A stretch of 64,000 nt of DNA from Paenibacillus humicola (GTDB lineage: Bacteria; Bacillota; Bacilli; Paenibacillales; Paenibacillaceae): positions 2,010,501 through 2,074,500 of the forward strand of contig NZ_JAQGPL010000001.1 in NCBI RefSeq assembly GCF_028826105.1. Reading direction: 5' to 3'. Positions 18,411-27,070 of this stretch are shown here, one piece after another. Position 1 is the first letter of the stretch. The number at the start of each line of letters is the position of its first letter. Both the position numbers and the translations under genes were made by a program. The notes below the pieces were generated by a model that saw only the letters and a list, made by a program, of their open reading frames with translations, made no database searches and had not been told where the DNA came from.

Positions 18411-18530
18411 TTACGAAGATGCGTTTTCCTTCGGAAAACGCTTAGCTTATGCTTACGAAGATGCGTTTTCCTTCGGAAAACGCTTAGCTTATGCTTACGA
18501 AGTCGCGTTTTCTTCGAAAACGCTTAGGAG
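18411..18530 (+). repeat. Tandem 42-bp repeat with hairpins, ending at the ugd ribosome binding site
   Basis: Two identical 42-base units (18411-18452 and 18453-18494) start TTACGAAGATGCG and end CTTAGCTTATGC. A third, degenerate copy (18495-18530) ends CTTAGGAG, where the last bases are the SD of ugd. Each unit contains a hairpin: GCGTTTTCC/GGAAAACGC with a 3-base loop in the first two, an 8-bp version in the third. A related array lies before rhaI at 50338-50524. Confidence 0.9.
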
Positions 18531-18538
18531 TGGATATC

Positions 18539-19882
18539 ATGAACATTACGGTGATCGGCACCGGATATGTCGGGCTCGTATCGGGAATCTGCTACGCGGA
18601 GCTCGGCAACCGGGTGATCTGCGTCGACAAGGACCGGGCCAAAATCGACACGCTGCTCGGCGGCGGCATACCGATTTACGAGCCCGGTCTGCAGGAGCTC
18701 TCGGTCAAAAACAGGGAAGCCGGGCGTTTAAGCTATACCATCGACCTGCAGGAAGCGGTCCGGCAGTCGGAGCTTGTCATCCTCGCGGTCGGAACGCCTT
18801 CGCTGCCAAGCGGAGAGGCCAACCTGTCCTATATCGAACAGGCGGCCGCCGAAATCGCGGATGTGATGAACGGGCATAAAATCATCGCCGTCAAAAGCAC
18901 GGTGCCCGTCGGCACGAACGAGCGGGTGCGGGACATCATTCGGAGCCGTACAAGCGAATCGTTCGACAGCATTTCGCTGCCGGAATTTCTCCGGGAAGGA
19001 TCGGCCCTTCAGGATACGATGCATCCCGACCGGATCATTATCGGCGCCGATAACCATGAAGCGGCCGAAACGATCGCGGAGCTGCACCGTCCGTTGACCG
19101 ACCGGATCGTCGTCACGGATATCCGCAGCGCCGAAATGATTAAATACGCGTCCAACGCTTTTCTCGCGACGAAGATTTCGTTCGTGAACGAAATCGCCAA
19201 CATATGCGAGAAGGTGGGCGCGGATGTCACCCTCGTGGCGGAAGGCATGGGGTACGACAAACGGATCGGCCATGCTTTCCTGAAAGCGGGAATCGGCTAC
19301 GGCGGCTCCTGCTTCCCGAAAGATACGCGAGCGCTTATCCAGATCGCCGGCAACGTCGATTATGAGTTCAAGCTGCTGCGCGCCGTCGTCGAGGTCAACC
19401 AGGATCAGCGGTTCAGCGTCATCCGCAAGCTGGAGACGATCTTCGACGGCCGGCTGGAGGGCAAGACGATTGCCGTCTGGGGGCTGGCGTTCAAGCCGAA
19501 TACCGACGATGTCCGCGAATCGCCCGCGCTGGAGATTATTCGGCATTTGACGCGGAGCGGCGCTCATGTGAAAGCCTACGACCCGATTGCGATAAGCAAT
19601 TTTCAAAGCATGTACGGCGAAGACAGCGGCGTCGAATGGTGCGGCGGGGCGATGGAGGCTGCCGCCGGCGCCGACGCGCTTTGCTTGCTGACCGAATGGG
19701 ACGAGTTCGTACAAGCCGATCTGCAAGAGCTGCAATCGATTTTACGCAAGCCGATATTGATTGACGGACGAAATGTGTTTAAGGAAGAAGATTTGGCGGA
19801 AACTACTTTCATATATTACTCAATCGGCCGCCCACGCTTAAACCAGGGCGTTAAGGAGGAAATATCGGCCCTTCATTATTAA
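18539..19882 (+). CDS. ugd: UDP-glucose 6-dehydrogenase
   Basis: A 447-residue enzyme that oxidises UDP-glucose to UDP-glucuronate with two NAD+. It has the Rossmann start ITVIGTGYVGLVSG, the catalytic Cys258 in YGGSCFPKDT, PEFLREGSA, and the C-terminal WGLAFKPNTDDVRESPA. The usual Asn before PEFLREG is Leu here. The ATG at 18539 follows GGAG, which is provided by the last copy of the tandem repeat. UDP-glucuronate would make the EPS acidic; the substrate comes from galU upstream. Confidence 0.93.
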   Translation: MNITVIGTGYVGLVSGICYAELGNRVICVDKDRAKIDTLLGGGIPIYEPGLQELSVKNREAGRLSYTIDLQEAVRQSELVILAVGTPSLPSGEANLSYIEQAAAEIADVMNGHKIIAVKSTVPVGTNERVRDIIRSRTSESFDSISLPEFLREGSALQDTMHPDRIIIGADNHEAAETIAELHRPLTDRIVVTDIRSAEMIKYASNAFLATKISFVNEIANICEKVGADVTLVAEGMGYDKRIGHAFLKAGIGYGGSCFPKDTRALIQIAGNVDYEFKLLRAVVEVNQDQRFSVIRKLETIFDGRLEGKTIAVWGLAFKPNTDDVRESPALEIIRHLTRSGAHVKAYDPIAISNFQSMYGEDSGVEWCGGAMEAAAGADALCLLTEWDEFVQADLQELQSILRKPILIDGRNVFKEEDLAETTFIYYSIGRPRLNQGVKEEISALHY

Positions 19883-19906
19883 AAAGGGCGAGGAGATTTT
19901 GCAACC

Positions 19907-22843
19907 GTGAAAAAGAGATTTACGCTGCTGCTGGTCTTTATCCTGCTTCTATCGCTGATGCCCACGCTGGCTATAGGAGATGCGAAGCCGCCCTCCTACG
20001 AGATCGAAATCGACGATCTTCAGGATTGGAGCCAGGTGTACCAGCATTCCGGCACGCTTCTTCTGCAGACGGTCCCGAAGGCGCCGGATCCGACGCGCGT
20101 CATCCGGGGCGGAGATGCGGGAGAATACATCGTTTACCGGGCGAAGGGTAATCTCCGATCGTTTTCCGTTTACGGCAGTATCGCTTCAACAGTCAACCCG
20201 GTCAGTCATCCGTCCTTTGCGATATCGAGCGACGGCAAAAACTATCGGACCATCGTTCCGGACATCCATGAGGACACCGGCGATTCCGTCGCCATCGATT
20301 ATGAATCGAGAAACTTTCCGGCGACGACGAAATTTTTGAAAATATCGTTTGCGGGCACCGGCACGGCAAGTTCGCCCTCGATCGGCAAAGTGGTGCTGAA
20401 CGGACCGTCCAGCGTCGAAGCCAGCGTGCCGTCCGGTACGGTGCCTTTCGGGAGCATGATCCTGTTGAACCGGGGCAGCCAGGGCGACACCGTGTATTAT
20501 ACGACGGACGGCAGCGACCCGCGGTTCTCGCTAACCCGCAAGTTTTACAGTTCTCCGATCCCGGTGACCGGGAAGCTGCTGCTGAAGACGACCGCCGTCA
20601 ACCATTCCGGCACGGGCCGTTCGGCGGCGAGCCGGGTGTCAACGTATCAGTATACGACGGACACGACGGCGGTGCCTCCGGACGGTTTGGACGACCCGCT
20701 TAATAACTTCAAGCAGCTCTTGAGCCGCGCGAACGTATATGAGGTCGGCAGCACCCCCGGCTATTTCGGCAACGACGCGGGCCGGATTACGCGCACGTCG
20801 ACCGGGCCGGGCATACTGGTGTACCATTCGGACACCGATATGCACGCCGTCACGGTGTACGGCAGTTATTTTACCGGACTCCCGATCGAAGACGTGCGGA
20901 TATCCGCCTCTGCCGACGGCAATACGTACACCGACGCGAAGGCCGAGTCGTATACGGCCGGCTATCCGTCGAGCAACTGGCAGCCGTACGCCTTCGAGGT
21001 ATCGGCGCTGCCCGAGCATACGCAATATTTGAAAGTCGAGCTGATCGGTTCGGCCAAGTCGTGGTCGCCTCAAATAACCAGGGTGGTTATCAATCGGAAC
21101 ACCGCATCCGTTCATCTCCAAGCTTTCGCGGCCGATCAAGGCAAGCAGGTTTTTCTGTCCTCGGCCACGGAAGGCGCGCGCATTTACTACCGGTTGAACA
21201 AGGGGACGGACTTCCTTCCTTATAACGGACCGATTCCGCTTCAAGGCTACAATACGCTGGAAGCGTATGCCGTCAAGGACGGCATGGTTCCGAGTCCGAT
21301 CCGGAAGTACGCGGTGAATGCGAGCAGCGATATCGAAGTCGACCGGTACGGTCAGATGACGAACGCGAGCTGGACGGGCAAGGTGAAGAGCGATGAGGAC
21401 CTGGCGAAAGTGGCGCAGGATAACGCCGACTATTTCGGCGGCTTGACGGCTCCTTCAGACCGGGACCCTTACGGCGGATTGGCCGGAAGCGCACAGAAAT
21501 ACGGCTTGAAGGCGACAGGCTACTTTGACGTTCAGCAGATGGGCAGCCGCAAGGTGATGACGACGCCGAACGGAGATTTGTATTTCAGCCTGGCGGTGAA
21601 CGGCGTAACGCCGAATGAAACCTATACGCAGGTCGCGGGCCGGGAAGAGAAATTCGAACAGCTGCCTCCGTACGAGGGCGAATACAATTTCGCTTACCTG
21701 GGGCAGGACAACTTCTCGTTCTATATGGCCAACAAATACGACGAGACCGGTGAAATTCCGACCGAGCATTCCGTGTACATGGAGGCGATCGACCGGCTGC
21801 GCGAATGGGGCTTCAACGGCGTCGGCAACTATTCGCCCGAGAAATACGGCGAGGAGGGCAAGCTCCCGTACGTCCGGATGCTTCCATTAAGCGGCATGAG
21901 CTGGGCGAAGCTCGACGGCATCTCGATTTTCGATATTTTCGCGCCGAATGCCGAGGCGAAGATCGACGAGGCTTTCAGTAAAACGCTGCCGGAGCACAAG
22001 GACGACAAGATGCTCATCGGTTACTTCATCGACAACGAATACGATTTTCAGAAGTTTTATTCCAACGTGCTGAATCTGAAGGCGAGCTCGGCAGCGATCA
22101 AGGGCAAGCTGGTCCAGGTTTTGCAAACGAAATACGGCTCGGTGGACGCGTTCAACGCCGCCTGGAAAACGGACTTCCGGTCGTTCGACGAAATGAAGGA
22201 AGCCCCGATTCCGCTGAAGACGTCCGAAGCCTGGGCCGACATGGACGATTTCTACAAGCTTTACCTGGATACGTTTTTCGGAACGGTGTCGAAGCTGTAC
22301 CGCAAATACGATCCGAATCATCTGCTGCTCGGCGACCGCTGGATTACGACGGTGTTCCATAACAAGAAACTGATGGAGCCGCTCGCCGAAATCGAAGGCA
22401 AATACGTGGACGTGATCAGCATTAACTATTACACGTATTCCTTTGAACCCGATCTGCTTCAGGACGTCTACGAGAAATCGGGCGGAAGGCCGATCCTGTT
22501 CAGCGAATTCGGTTACGGCACGAGCGAAGAGGGACTGAATCCGCTGCTTGTCAATTCGGCTACGAATCAGTTCCAGCGAGGCATGCGTTACCGGAATTAC
22601 GTGGAAGAAGCCGCCAGCCTCCCTTATGTCGTCGGTGCGCACGTCTTCAATTATGTGGATCAGGCCGGCCTCGGCCGTTACTGGCAGGGCGTTTGGGGCG
22701 AGCATTACAACTCCGGTCTCGTCAATGTGGCGGACATTCCGTATAAGAGCTATCTGCAGGGCGTCATGGACACGAACGACGATATTTACAAAATCATGCT
22801 CGGGGAACGCCCGAAATTTTATTATAATTTCAGCAGCAAGTAG
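19907..22843 (+). CDS. Secreted clan GH-A glycoside hydrolase, agarase-like
   Basis: A 978-residue exported protein. Signal peptide at residues 1-22 (KKRFTLLLVFILLLSLMPTLA). The N-terminal half holds two discoidin-like beta domains and at least one chitobiase-type domain (VYYTTDGSDPRFS). The C-terminal half is a TIM barrel with the likely acid/base Glu711 in LIGYFIDNEYDF and nucleophile Glu867 in ILFSEFGYG, a pattern seen in GH50-like and related agarases. In an EPS cluster it may trim or release the polymer. Start GTG 19907, about 11 bases after GGCGAGGAG. The exact GH family and substrate are uncertain. Confidence 0.7.
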   Translation: MKKRFTLLLVFILLLSLMPTLAIGDAKPPSYEIEIDDLQDWSQVYQHSGTLLLQTVPKAPDPTRVIRGGDAGEYIVYRAKGNLRSFSVYGSIASTVNPVSHPSFAISSDGKNYRTIVPDIHEDTGDSVAIDYESRNFPATTKFLKISFAGTGTASSPSIGKVVLNGPSSVEASVPSGTVPFGSMILLNRGSQGDTVYYTTDGSDPRFSLTRKFYSSPIPVTGKLLLKTTAVNHSGTGRSAASRVSTYQYTTDTTAVPPDGLDDPLNNFKQLLSRANVYEVGSTPGYFGNDAGRITRTSTGPGILVYHSDTDMHAVTVYGSYFTGLPIEDVRISASADGNTYTDAKAESYTAGYPSSNWQPYAFEVSALPEHTQYLKVELIGSAKSWSPQITRVVINRNTASVHLQAFAADQGKQVFLSSATEGARIYYRLNKGTDFLPYNGPIPLQGYNTLEAYAVKDGMVPSPIRKYAVNASSDIEVDRYGQMTNASWTGKVKSDEDLAKVAQDNADYFGGLTAPSDRDPYGGLAGSAQKYGLKATGYFDVQQMGSRKVMTTPNGDLYFSLAVNGVTPNETYTQVAGREEKFEQLPPYEGEYNFAYLGQDNFSFYMANKYDETGEIPTEHSVYMEAIDRLREWGFNGVGNYSPEKYGEEGKLPYVRMLPLSGMSWAKLDGISIFDIFAPNAEAKIDEAFSKTLPEHKDDKMLIGYFIDNEYDFQKFYSNVLNLKASSAAIKGKLVQVLQTKYGSVDAFNAAWKTDFRSFDEMKEAPIPLKTSEAWADMDDFYKLYLDTFFGTVSKLYRKYDPNHLLLGDRWITTVFHNKKLMEPLAEIEGKYVDVISINYYTYSFEPDLLQDVYEKSGGRPILFSEFGYGTSEEGLNPLLVNSATNQFQRGMRYRNYVEEAASLPYVVGAHVFNYVDQAGLGRYWQGVWGEHYNSGLVNVADIPYKSYLQGVMDTNDDIYKIMLGERPKFYYNFSSK

Positions 22844-22856
22844 AGGTGGGTGCGTT

Positions 22857-24095
22857 TTGATCGATTCCAGCGGCAACAACTTGGTCTTTCTGCTCTGTAC
22901 GCCGAGAAGCGGCAGCTCCCTGGCGACGGTCATACTTCAGAATCACAGCAAAATGTTCGCCGCGCAGGAAATGTGGTTTTTGATGAGCCTCTGCGATTTG
23001 CAGGCGGCCCCGCGCCGGGCGTACGGCGGAAGCGGCATCATCAACCAGTTTTTCAACGGCGTCCTGCCGCAGGAATCGTTCGATTCGGCATGCCGGGCTT
23101 TTGCGCTCCAGGTATACAACGGCCTGCTGCAAAGCAGCGCCGGAGCGGAGCTGGCGATCGACAAGTCGCCCCGCTACTACTATTTGCTGGAATTTTTGGA
23201 CCGGCTGTTTCCGTTGTCCAAACGGATCTGGCTGATCCGCAACCCGCTGGCCGTGCTTGCTTCCTACAAAAAAGTGAACCGGCACCGTGGAGAAAGCTTC
23301 GCGGTCGAGCAGCTGCTAAGTCCATCGTTCGATATGAAAACGGCGGATCTGACGGTCGGACTGTTCCGTTACGTCCATTATTTTGGGGGGGACAATCCGT
23401 ATGCGTACCGGCTCCGGTACGAACGGCTGGCGTCCGATCCCCGGACCGAGCTGGACGGCGTTTGCCGGTTCCTGGGGCAGGAATACGAAGAGGGCATGGA
23501 ATTGTACGGCGATTTTATGCACTCGGCCAAAACCGAATTGTATTTCAGCATGGGGGTCGGCGATCCGTTCGTGGCCAATCACACGAAGCCGAACCGCGAT
23601 TCCATCGACATCTGGAAAGAGGTGCTCGATAAACGCGAAATCGAGCTGTACGGCCGTGTGCTGGGTGCGCGGGTATTCCGTGAGCTCGGCTATGAAGTAG
23701 AGCTGGCCGAAGCGGAGCGGCTGACGGGCGTGCGGTTTCCGGAGCAGCCGGACGAAGAGCTGCTGGACAAGCGCGCCAAGCAGCTGGCGGATGCGACGGG
23801 CTGCAGGTGGCAGGAGCATTACGCGATGCGTACCGAATCGGCTGCGGGGACGGAACTTCTTCTGCCGGAACCGGATGCGTCCGGCGTTAAGCCGGACTCG
23901 CAGCTGCTTCAGCTGCAGATGACCGTGCGCGCGCTCGAGCAGCGGCTGGAGAACAGCGCCGCCATGCAGAGTCAGCTGAGGTCGCAGCTGGACGCGGCCA
24001 GGCGCAAAATCGACCGGGTGAAGTCGCTTATTCCGTTCGGCGGCCGGCTGTCCCGGCTGGCTTCCGCGCTGTCGAACGGCGGGAGGAAGAAATGA
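22857..24095 (+). CDS. PAPS-dependent sulfotransferase with C-terminal coiled coil
   Basis: A 412-residue protein. The N-terminal 260 residues form a sulfotransferase domain: the 5'-phosphosulfate loop FLLCTPRSGSSLATV and the 3'-phosphate site IWLIRNPLAVLASYKK. The last 60 residues (LQLQMTVRALEQRLENS and following) form a coiled coil with a basic end. It would transfer sulfate from PAPS to a hydroxyl. TTG 22857 follows AGAGGTGGG. It begins 13 bases after the hydrolase gene, and its stop overlaps the first lasso cyclase start (ATGA). It could sulfate the EPS, or a Tyr of the lasso peptide encoded at 26080; position fits both. Confidence 0.78.
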   Translation: MIDSSGNNLVFLLCTPRSGSSLATVILQNHSKMFAAQEMWFLMSLCDLQAAPRRAYGGSGIINQFFNGVLPQESFDSACRAFALQVYNGLLQSSAGAELAIDKSPRYYYLLEFLDRLFPLSKRIWLIRNPLAVLASYKKVNRHRGESFAVEQLLSPSFDMKTADLTVGLFRYVHYFGGDNPYAYRLRYERLASDPRTELDGVCRFLGQEYEEGMELYGDFMHSAKTELYFSMGVGDPFVANHTKPNRDSIDIWKEVLDKREIELYGRVLGARVFRELGYEVELAEAERLTGVRFPEQPDEELLDKRAKQLADATGCRWQEHYAMRTESAAGTELLLPEPDASGVKPDSQLLQLQMTVRALEQRLENSAAMQSQLRSQLDAARRKIDRVKSLIPFGGRLSRLASALSNGGRKK

Positions 24096-26038
24096 GTGCG
24101 ATTGCCGCGATTTTGAGCCTGGACGGCGGTCCCGTCAGCCCTTCGGACGGCCGCGCCATGATGGAGGTTATGCGGCGGTACGACGGCGACGATACGCACT
24201 CCTGGACGGACGGGCCGGTTTTTCTCGGCTGCCGCGCCAAATGGGTGACGCCCGAGGACGAAGCCGACCGGCTTCCCCTCTGGGATCCTGCCGGCCAGCT
24301 GGCCATCGCGGCCGACGCGGTGATCGACAACCGCCGGGAATTGTTCGGTCTGCTGGACATTCCGCCTGCCGAACGAGGCGGCATGACGGACGCCGCGCTT
24401 ATTTTGCAGGCGTACCGAAAATGGGGACCGTCGGCTCCGGAGTATTTGACCGGCGATTTCGCGTTCGTCATCTGGGACGGGCGGAAACGGCTGCTGCTCG
24501 GCGCGAGAGACTTGTTCGGCAATCGCTGCCTCTATTATCACCGCAGCGGCCGGCGGCTTGCGTTCAGCACGACGATTGAGCCGCTGCTCGCGCTGCCGGG
24601 CGTGCCGAAGGAGCTGAACGAAAGCTGGCTCGCCGAGTTTATGGCGATTCCCGACATGTACGAATCGACCGATGCGGGGGCGACGCCGTACCGGGACATT
24701 CATCAGCTGCCGCCGGCCCATACCGTCGTCATCGCGAACGGAACCGCGACGCTTGCGGAATGCGGCTCCCTCGAGCCGCAGGAGACGGTGCGGCTGAAGT
24801 CGGCCGGCGAATACGAGGAAGCGTTCCGGGACGTATTCGCCGAAGCGGTGAAATCCCGCATCCGCACGCGCGGCCGGGTGGCCGCGACGTTAAGCGGCGG
24901 GCTCGATTCGGGCGCGGTCGCCGCTTTTGCGGCGCGGGCCCTGTCGGCGGAAGGGAAGACGCTGCTTAGCTACAGTTACGTGCCTCCGGCCGATTTTTCC
25001 GATTGGACGCCGGGCAGCCAGACGGCCGACGAAAGCCGGTTTATCAAGGCGACCGTCCGAAGCGCGGGCAATATCTCCGACCGGTATTTGGATTTCGCCG
25101 GCGTCAGCCCGCTCTCCGAGGTGGACGAATGGCTGGATATTATGGAAGCACCCTACAAATTTGTTGAGAATTCGTTCTGGCTGAAAGGGATTCACGAACA
25201 GGCCGGACGCGATGGAGCAAGCGTGCTCCTGACCGGGGCGAGAGGCAATTTCACCGTCTCGTGGGGGCCGGCGCTGTACTATTATGCGCTTCTGCTCAAG
25301 CGTTTGAAATGGCTGCGGCTGCTGCGGGAAATTCGGCTGTTCGGCGCAAACCGCGGCATCGGCAGGAAGCGGCTGCTGTCCCTGATCGGCAGGGAAGCGT
25401 TTCCAGTCCTTCACAGGAACGAGGACGGCGGTCATGCCGGCGGAAGCGATATTCCGTCGATGCTTATCAGTCCCGAATTCGCCGTGCGGACCGGGGTGTT
25501 CGCAAAGTTACGGGACAACGGCATCGGGCCTGGAGGAAGCACGATCCGGGATGCGGTCGAGCTCCGAATGGACAAGCTGCGAAGCCCGGCCGTCGGCAAC
25601 AAGAACGGCGCGTCGGCGACCAAACTGTCGCTGCGTTACGGTGTGCTGGAGCGGGATCCGACCTGCGATCCCCGTGTCGTCCGGTTTTGTTTCTCGGTGC
25701 CGGTGGAGCAGTATGTCGGCGGCGGCATGGACCGCGCGCTGATCCGCAGAGCCACCAAGGATTATTTGCCCGACGAGATCCGGTTGAACCAACGTATTCG
25801 CGGTGTTCAGGGCGCGGACTGGGTTCATCGCATCCTGCCGGCGTGGGCTACTGCGAAGGCCGAGCTGCTGCAGCTGTGCAGCGACCCGGCGGCTGCGGCC
25901 TATCTGAACGTCGAACGAATCCGGAGCGCGTTATCGGGCTTCGGAGCGGGGCCGCGTCCGGAGCAGGCGTTTCATCCGGAGCTGCGCATGCTCATGCGCA
26001 GCCTCGTGATCTACCGGTTTCTGCGCAGATTTGAGTGA
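24092..26038 (+). CDS. Lasso peptide macrolactam synthetase 1 (asparagine synthase-like)
   Basis: A 648-residue homolog of asparagine synthetase B, the lasso cyclase (C protein). It activates the Asp/Glu side chain of the core as an AMP ester and closes the ring with the N-terminal amine. The glutaminase-like N-terminal domain starts MSAIAAIL and lacks the Cys nucleophile, as is normal for lasso cyclases. The synthetase domain has the ATP-pyrophosphatase motif SGGLDSG at 268-274. Start ATG overlaps the sulfotransferase stop. It is directly followed by precursor 1 and is clearly a paralog of the cyclase at 28383 (shared GPVFLG, DLDFAFVIWD-like and RLNQR(I/V)RGVQGADW stretches). Confidence 0.88.
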   Translation: MSAIAAILSLDGGPVSPSDGRAMMEVMRRYDGDDTHSWTDGPVFLGCRAKWVTPEDEADRLPLWDPAGQLAIAADAVIDNRRELFGLLDIPPAERGGMTDAALILQAYRKWGPSAPEYLTGDFAFVIWDGRKRLLLGARDLFGNRCLYYHRSGRRLAFSTTIEPLLALPGVPKELNESWLAEFMAIPDMYESTDAGATPYRDIHQLPPAHTVVIANGTATLAECGSLEPQETVRLKSAGEYEEAFRDVFAEAVKSRIRTRGRVAATLSGGLDSGAVAAFAARALSAEGKTLLSYSYVPPADFSDWTPGSQTADESRFIKATVRSAGNISDRYLDFAGVSPLSEVDEWLDIMEAPYKFVENSFWLKGIHEQAGRDGASVLLTGARGNFTVSWGPALYYYALLLKRLKWLRLLREIRLFGANRGIGRKRLLSLIGREAFPVLHRNEDGGHAGGSDIPSMLISPEFAVRTGVFAKLRDNGIGPGGSTIRDAVELRMDKLRSPAVGNKNGASATKLSLRYGVLERDPTCDPRVVRFCFSVPVEQYVGGGMDRALIRRATKDYLPDEIRLNQRIRGVQGADWVHRILPAWATAKAELLQLCSDPAAAAYLNVERIRSALSGFGAGPRPEQAFHPELRMLMRSLVIYRFLRRFE

Positions 26039-26079
26039 TCCGCGAAGCTTTGCAAACGTATTTGAAAGGAGGTGACAAC

Positions 26080-26217
26080 ATGGAGAACCAAGCGAAAAAA
26101 GAATGGCAGGCTCCGGCACTGGAGTCCCTGAACGTCGGCGAAACGATGTACGGCAAAGGCAATACGCAAATTGATTTCGTGACGACGGACGATTTGGACG
26201 TTTACAACCCGAGCTAA
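26080..26217 (+). CDS. Lasso peptide precursor 1
   Basis: A 45-residue precursor with a strong SD (AAAGGAGGTG). The leader is residues 1-23 and carries the W-x-x-P-x-L recognition motif (WQAPAL) and Thr at position -2 (GETM). Cleavage after Met23 gives a 22-residue core: ring part YGKGNTQID with Tyr1 and the acceptor Asp9, then tail FVTTDDLDVYNPS. The predicted product is a 9-residue Tyr1-Asp9 macrolactam. The C-terminal Ser matches the site phosphorylated in paeninodin. Tyr at core position 1 is unusual. The gene lies 41 bases after cyclase 1. Confidence 0.88.
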   Translation: MENQAKKEWQAPALESLNVGETMYGKGNTQIDFVTTDDLDVYNPS

Positions 26218-26249
26218 GACAGAGTTATAGTTCATTCGTTTGTTTTATG

Positions 26250-26296
26250 TCCTTGCCGGGACTTCCCGGTCCGGGCAAGGATCATTCTTTTTCATT
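26250..26296 (+). terminator. Stem-loop between precursor 1 and the processing genes
   Basis: TCCTTGCCGGGAC (26250-26262) pairs with GTCCGGGCAAGGA (26269-26281) with one mismatch, followed by TCATTCTTTTTCATTT. It most likely acts as a partial terminator, giving more precursor than enzyme transcript. Confidence 0.7.
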
Positions 26297-26315
26297 TCAA
26301 AGGAGCGAGTGCAGA

Positions 26316-26612
26316 ATGTCGAAAATGTGCCTGACCGATCAAAAAGTCGTCCAGTCTGCGGGCAGCGTCGTCAGCGATATGGGCGGAGAGAAAGTCATGT
26401 TCAGCGTCAATTCCGGAAAATATTACAATCTTGGTCGAATCGGCGGACGGGTATGGGAGCTGATTGCATCCCCGACTACGGTGAGTCGGCTGGTCGACGA
26501 GCTCACGTCCGAATACGATATCGACCGCGAAACGTGCGAGCAGCAGGTAACCGATTTCCTTGTCAATCTGCAGAAGGAAGCGCTGATCGAGGTAAAGGAC
26601 GTCGATGCGTAA
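26316..26612 (+). CDS. Lasso peptide RRE / PqqD-like leader-binding protein (B1)
   Basis: A 98-residue PqqD-like protein. In split lasso systems this B1 protein binds the precursor leader and presents it to the B2 protease and the cyclase. Characteristic segments are KVMFSVNSGKYYNLGRIGGRVWELI and the C-terminal winged-helix part VDELTSEYDIDRETCEQQVTDFLVNL. The ATG at 26316 lies about 8 bases after AAAGGAGCG. It overlaps the B2 gene by 8 bases. It is the only B1 protein in the window and presumably serves both precursors. Confidence 0.88.
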   Translation: MSKMCLTDQKVVQSAGSVVSDMGGEKVMFSVNSGKYYNLGRIGGRVWELIASPTTVSRLVDELTSEYDIDRETCEQQVTDFLVNLQKEALIEVKDVDA

Positions 26613-27069
26613 GCTGAAGAAGTTTCTGGCGCTGCCGGCGGACAGAAAACGCCTGATGGCGGAGGCGTTCGTTTTTTTGGGGGTGGCGCGCGTCATGAAA
26701 GCACTGCCGTTTTCCCGGATTGCGCCGTATCTGGGCATGCGCATGGCGGAGACGCCGGCGGTTCACGACCCGTCCGACGAAGCCGTCATTCGCCAAATTT
26801 CGCAGTCGATCCGGGTGATGAGCCGCCACACATTCTGGGAAAGCCAGTGCATGGTGAAGGCGATTGCGGCCAAAAAAATGCTGGAGCGGCGCGGAATTCC
26901 GAGCACCTTGTACCTCGGAACGGCGCGGGACGGCAAAGGGAGCATGATTGCCCATGCCTGGCTTCGGAGCGGAGCGTTTTACGTGACCGGGGCGGAGGAG
27001 ATGCGGATGTTCACCACGGTTGCCGTCTTCGGAACGCATAAACGCGTGGAGAGGATTGAAGGTGTCTGA
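26605..27069 (+). CDS. Lasso peptide leader protease (B2, transglutaminase-like)
   Basis: A 154-residue cysteine protease of the transglutaminase-like lasso B2 family. The catalytic Cys82 is in WESQCMVKAIAAKKML and the catalytic His117 in IAHAWLRSGAFYVTG, each in its usual context. It removes the leader after the -2 Thr so that the cyclase can join residue 1 to Asp9. The ATG overlaps the end of the B1 gene and AGGTAAAGG lies just upstream. Length is normal for a stand-alone B2 protein. Confidence 0.88.
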   Translation: MRKLKKFLALPADRKRLMAEAFVFLGVARVMKALPFSRIAPYLGMRMAETPAVHDPSDEAVIRQISQSIRVMSRHTFWESQCMVKAIAAKKMLERRGIPSTLYLGTARDGKGSMIAHAWLRSGAFYVTGAEEMRMFTTVAVFGTHKRVERIEGV

Positions 27070-27070
27070 T

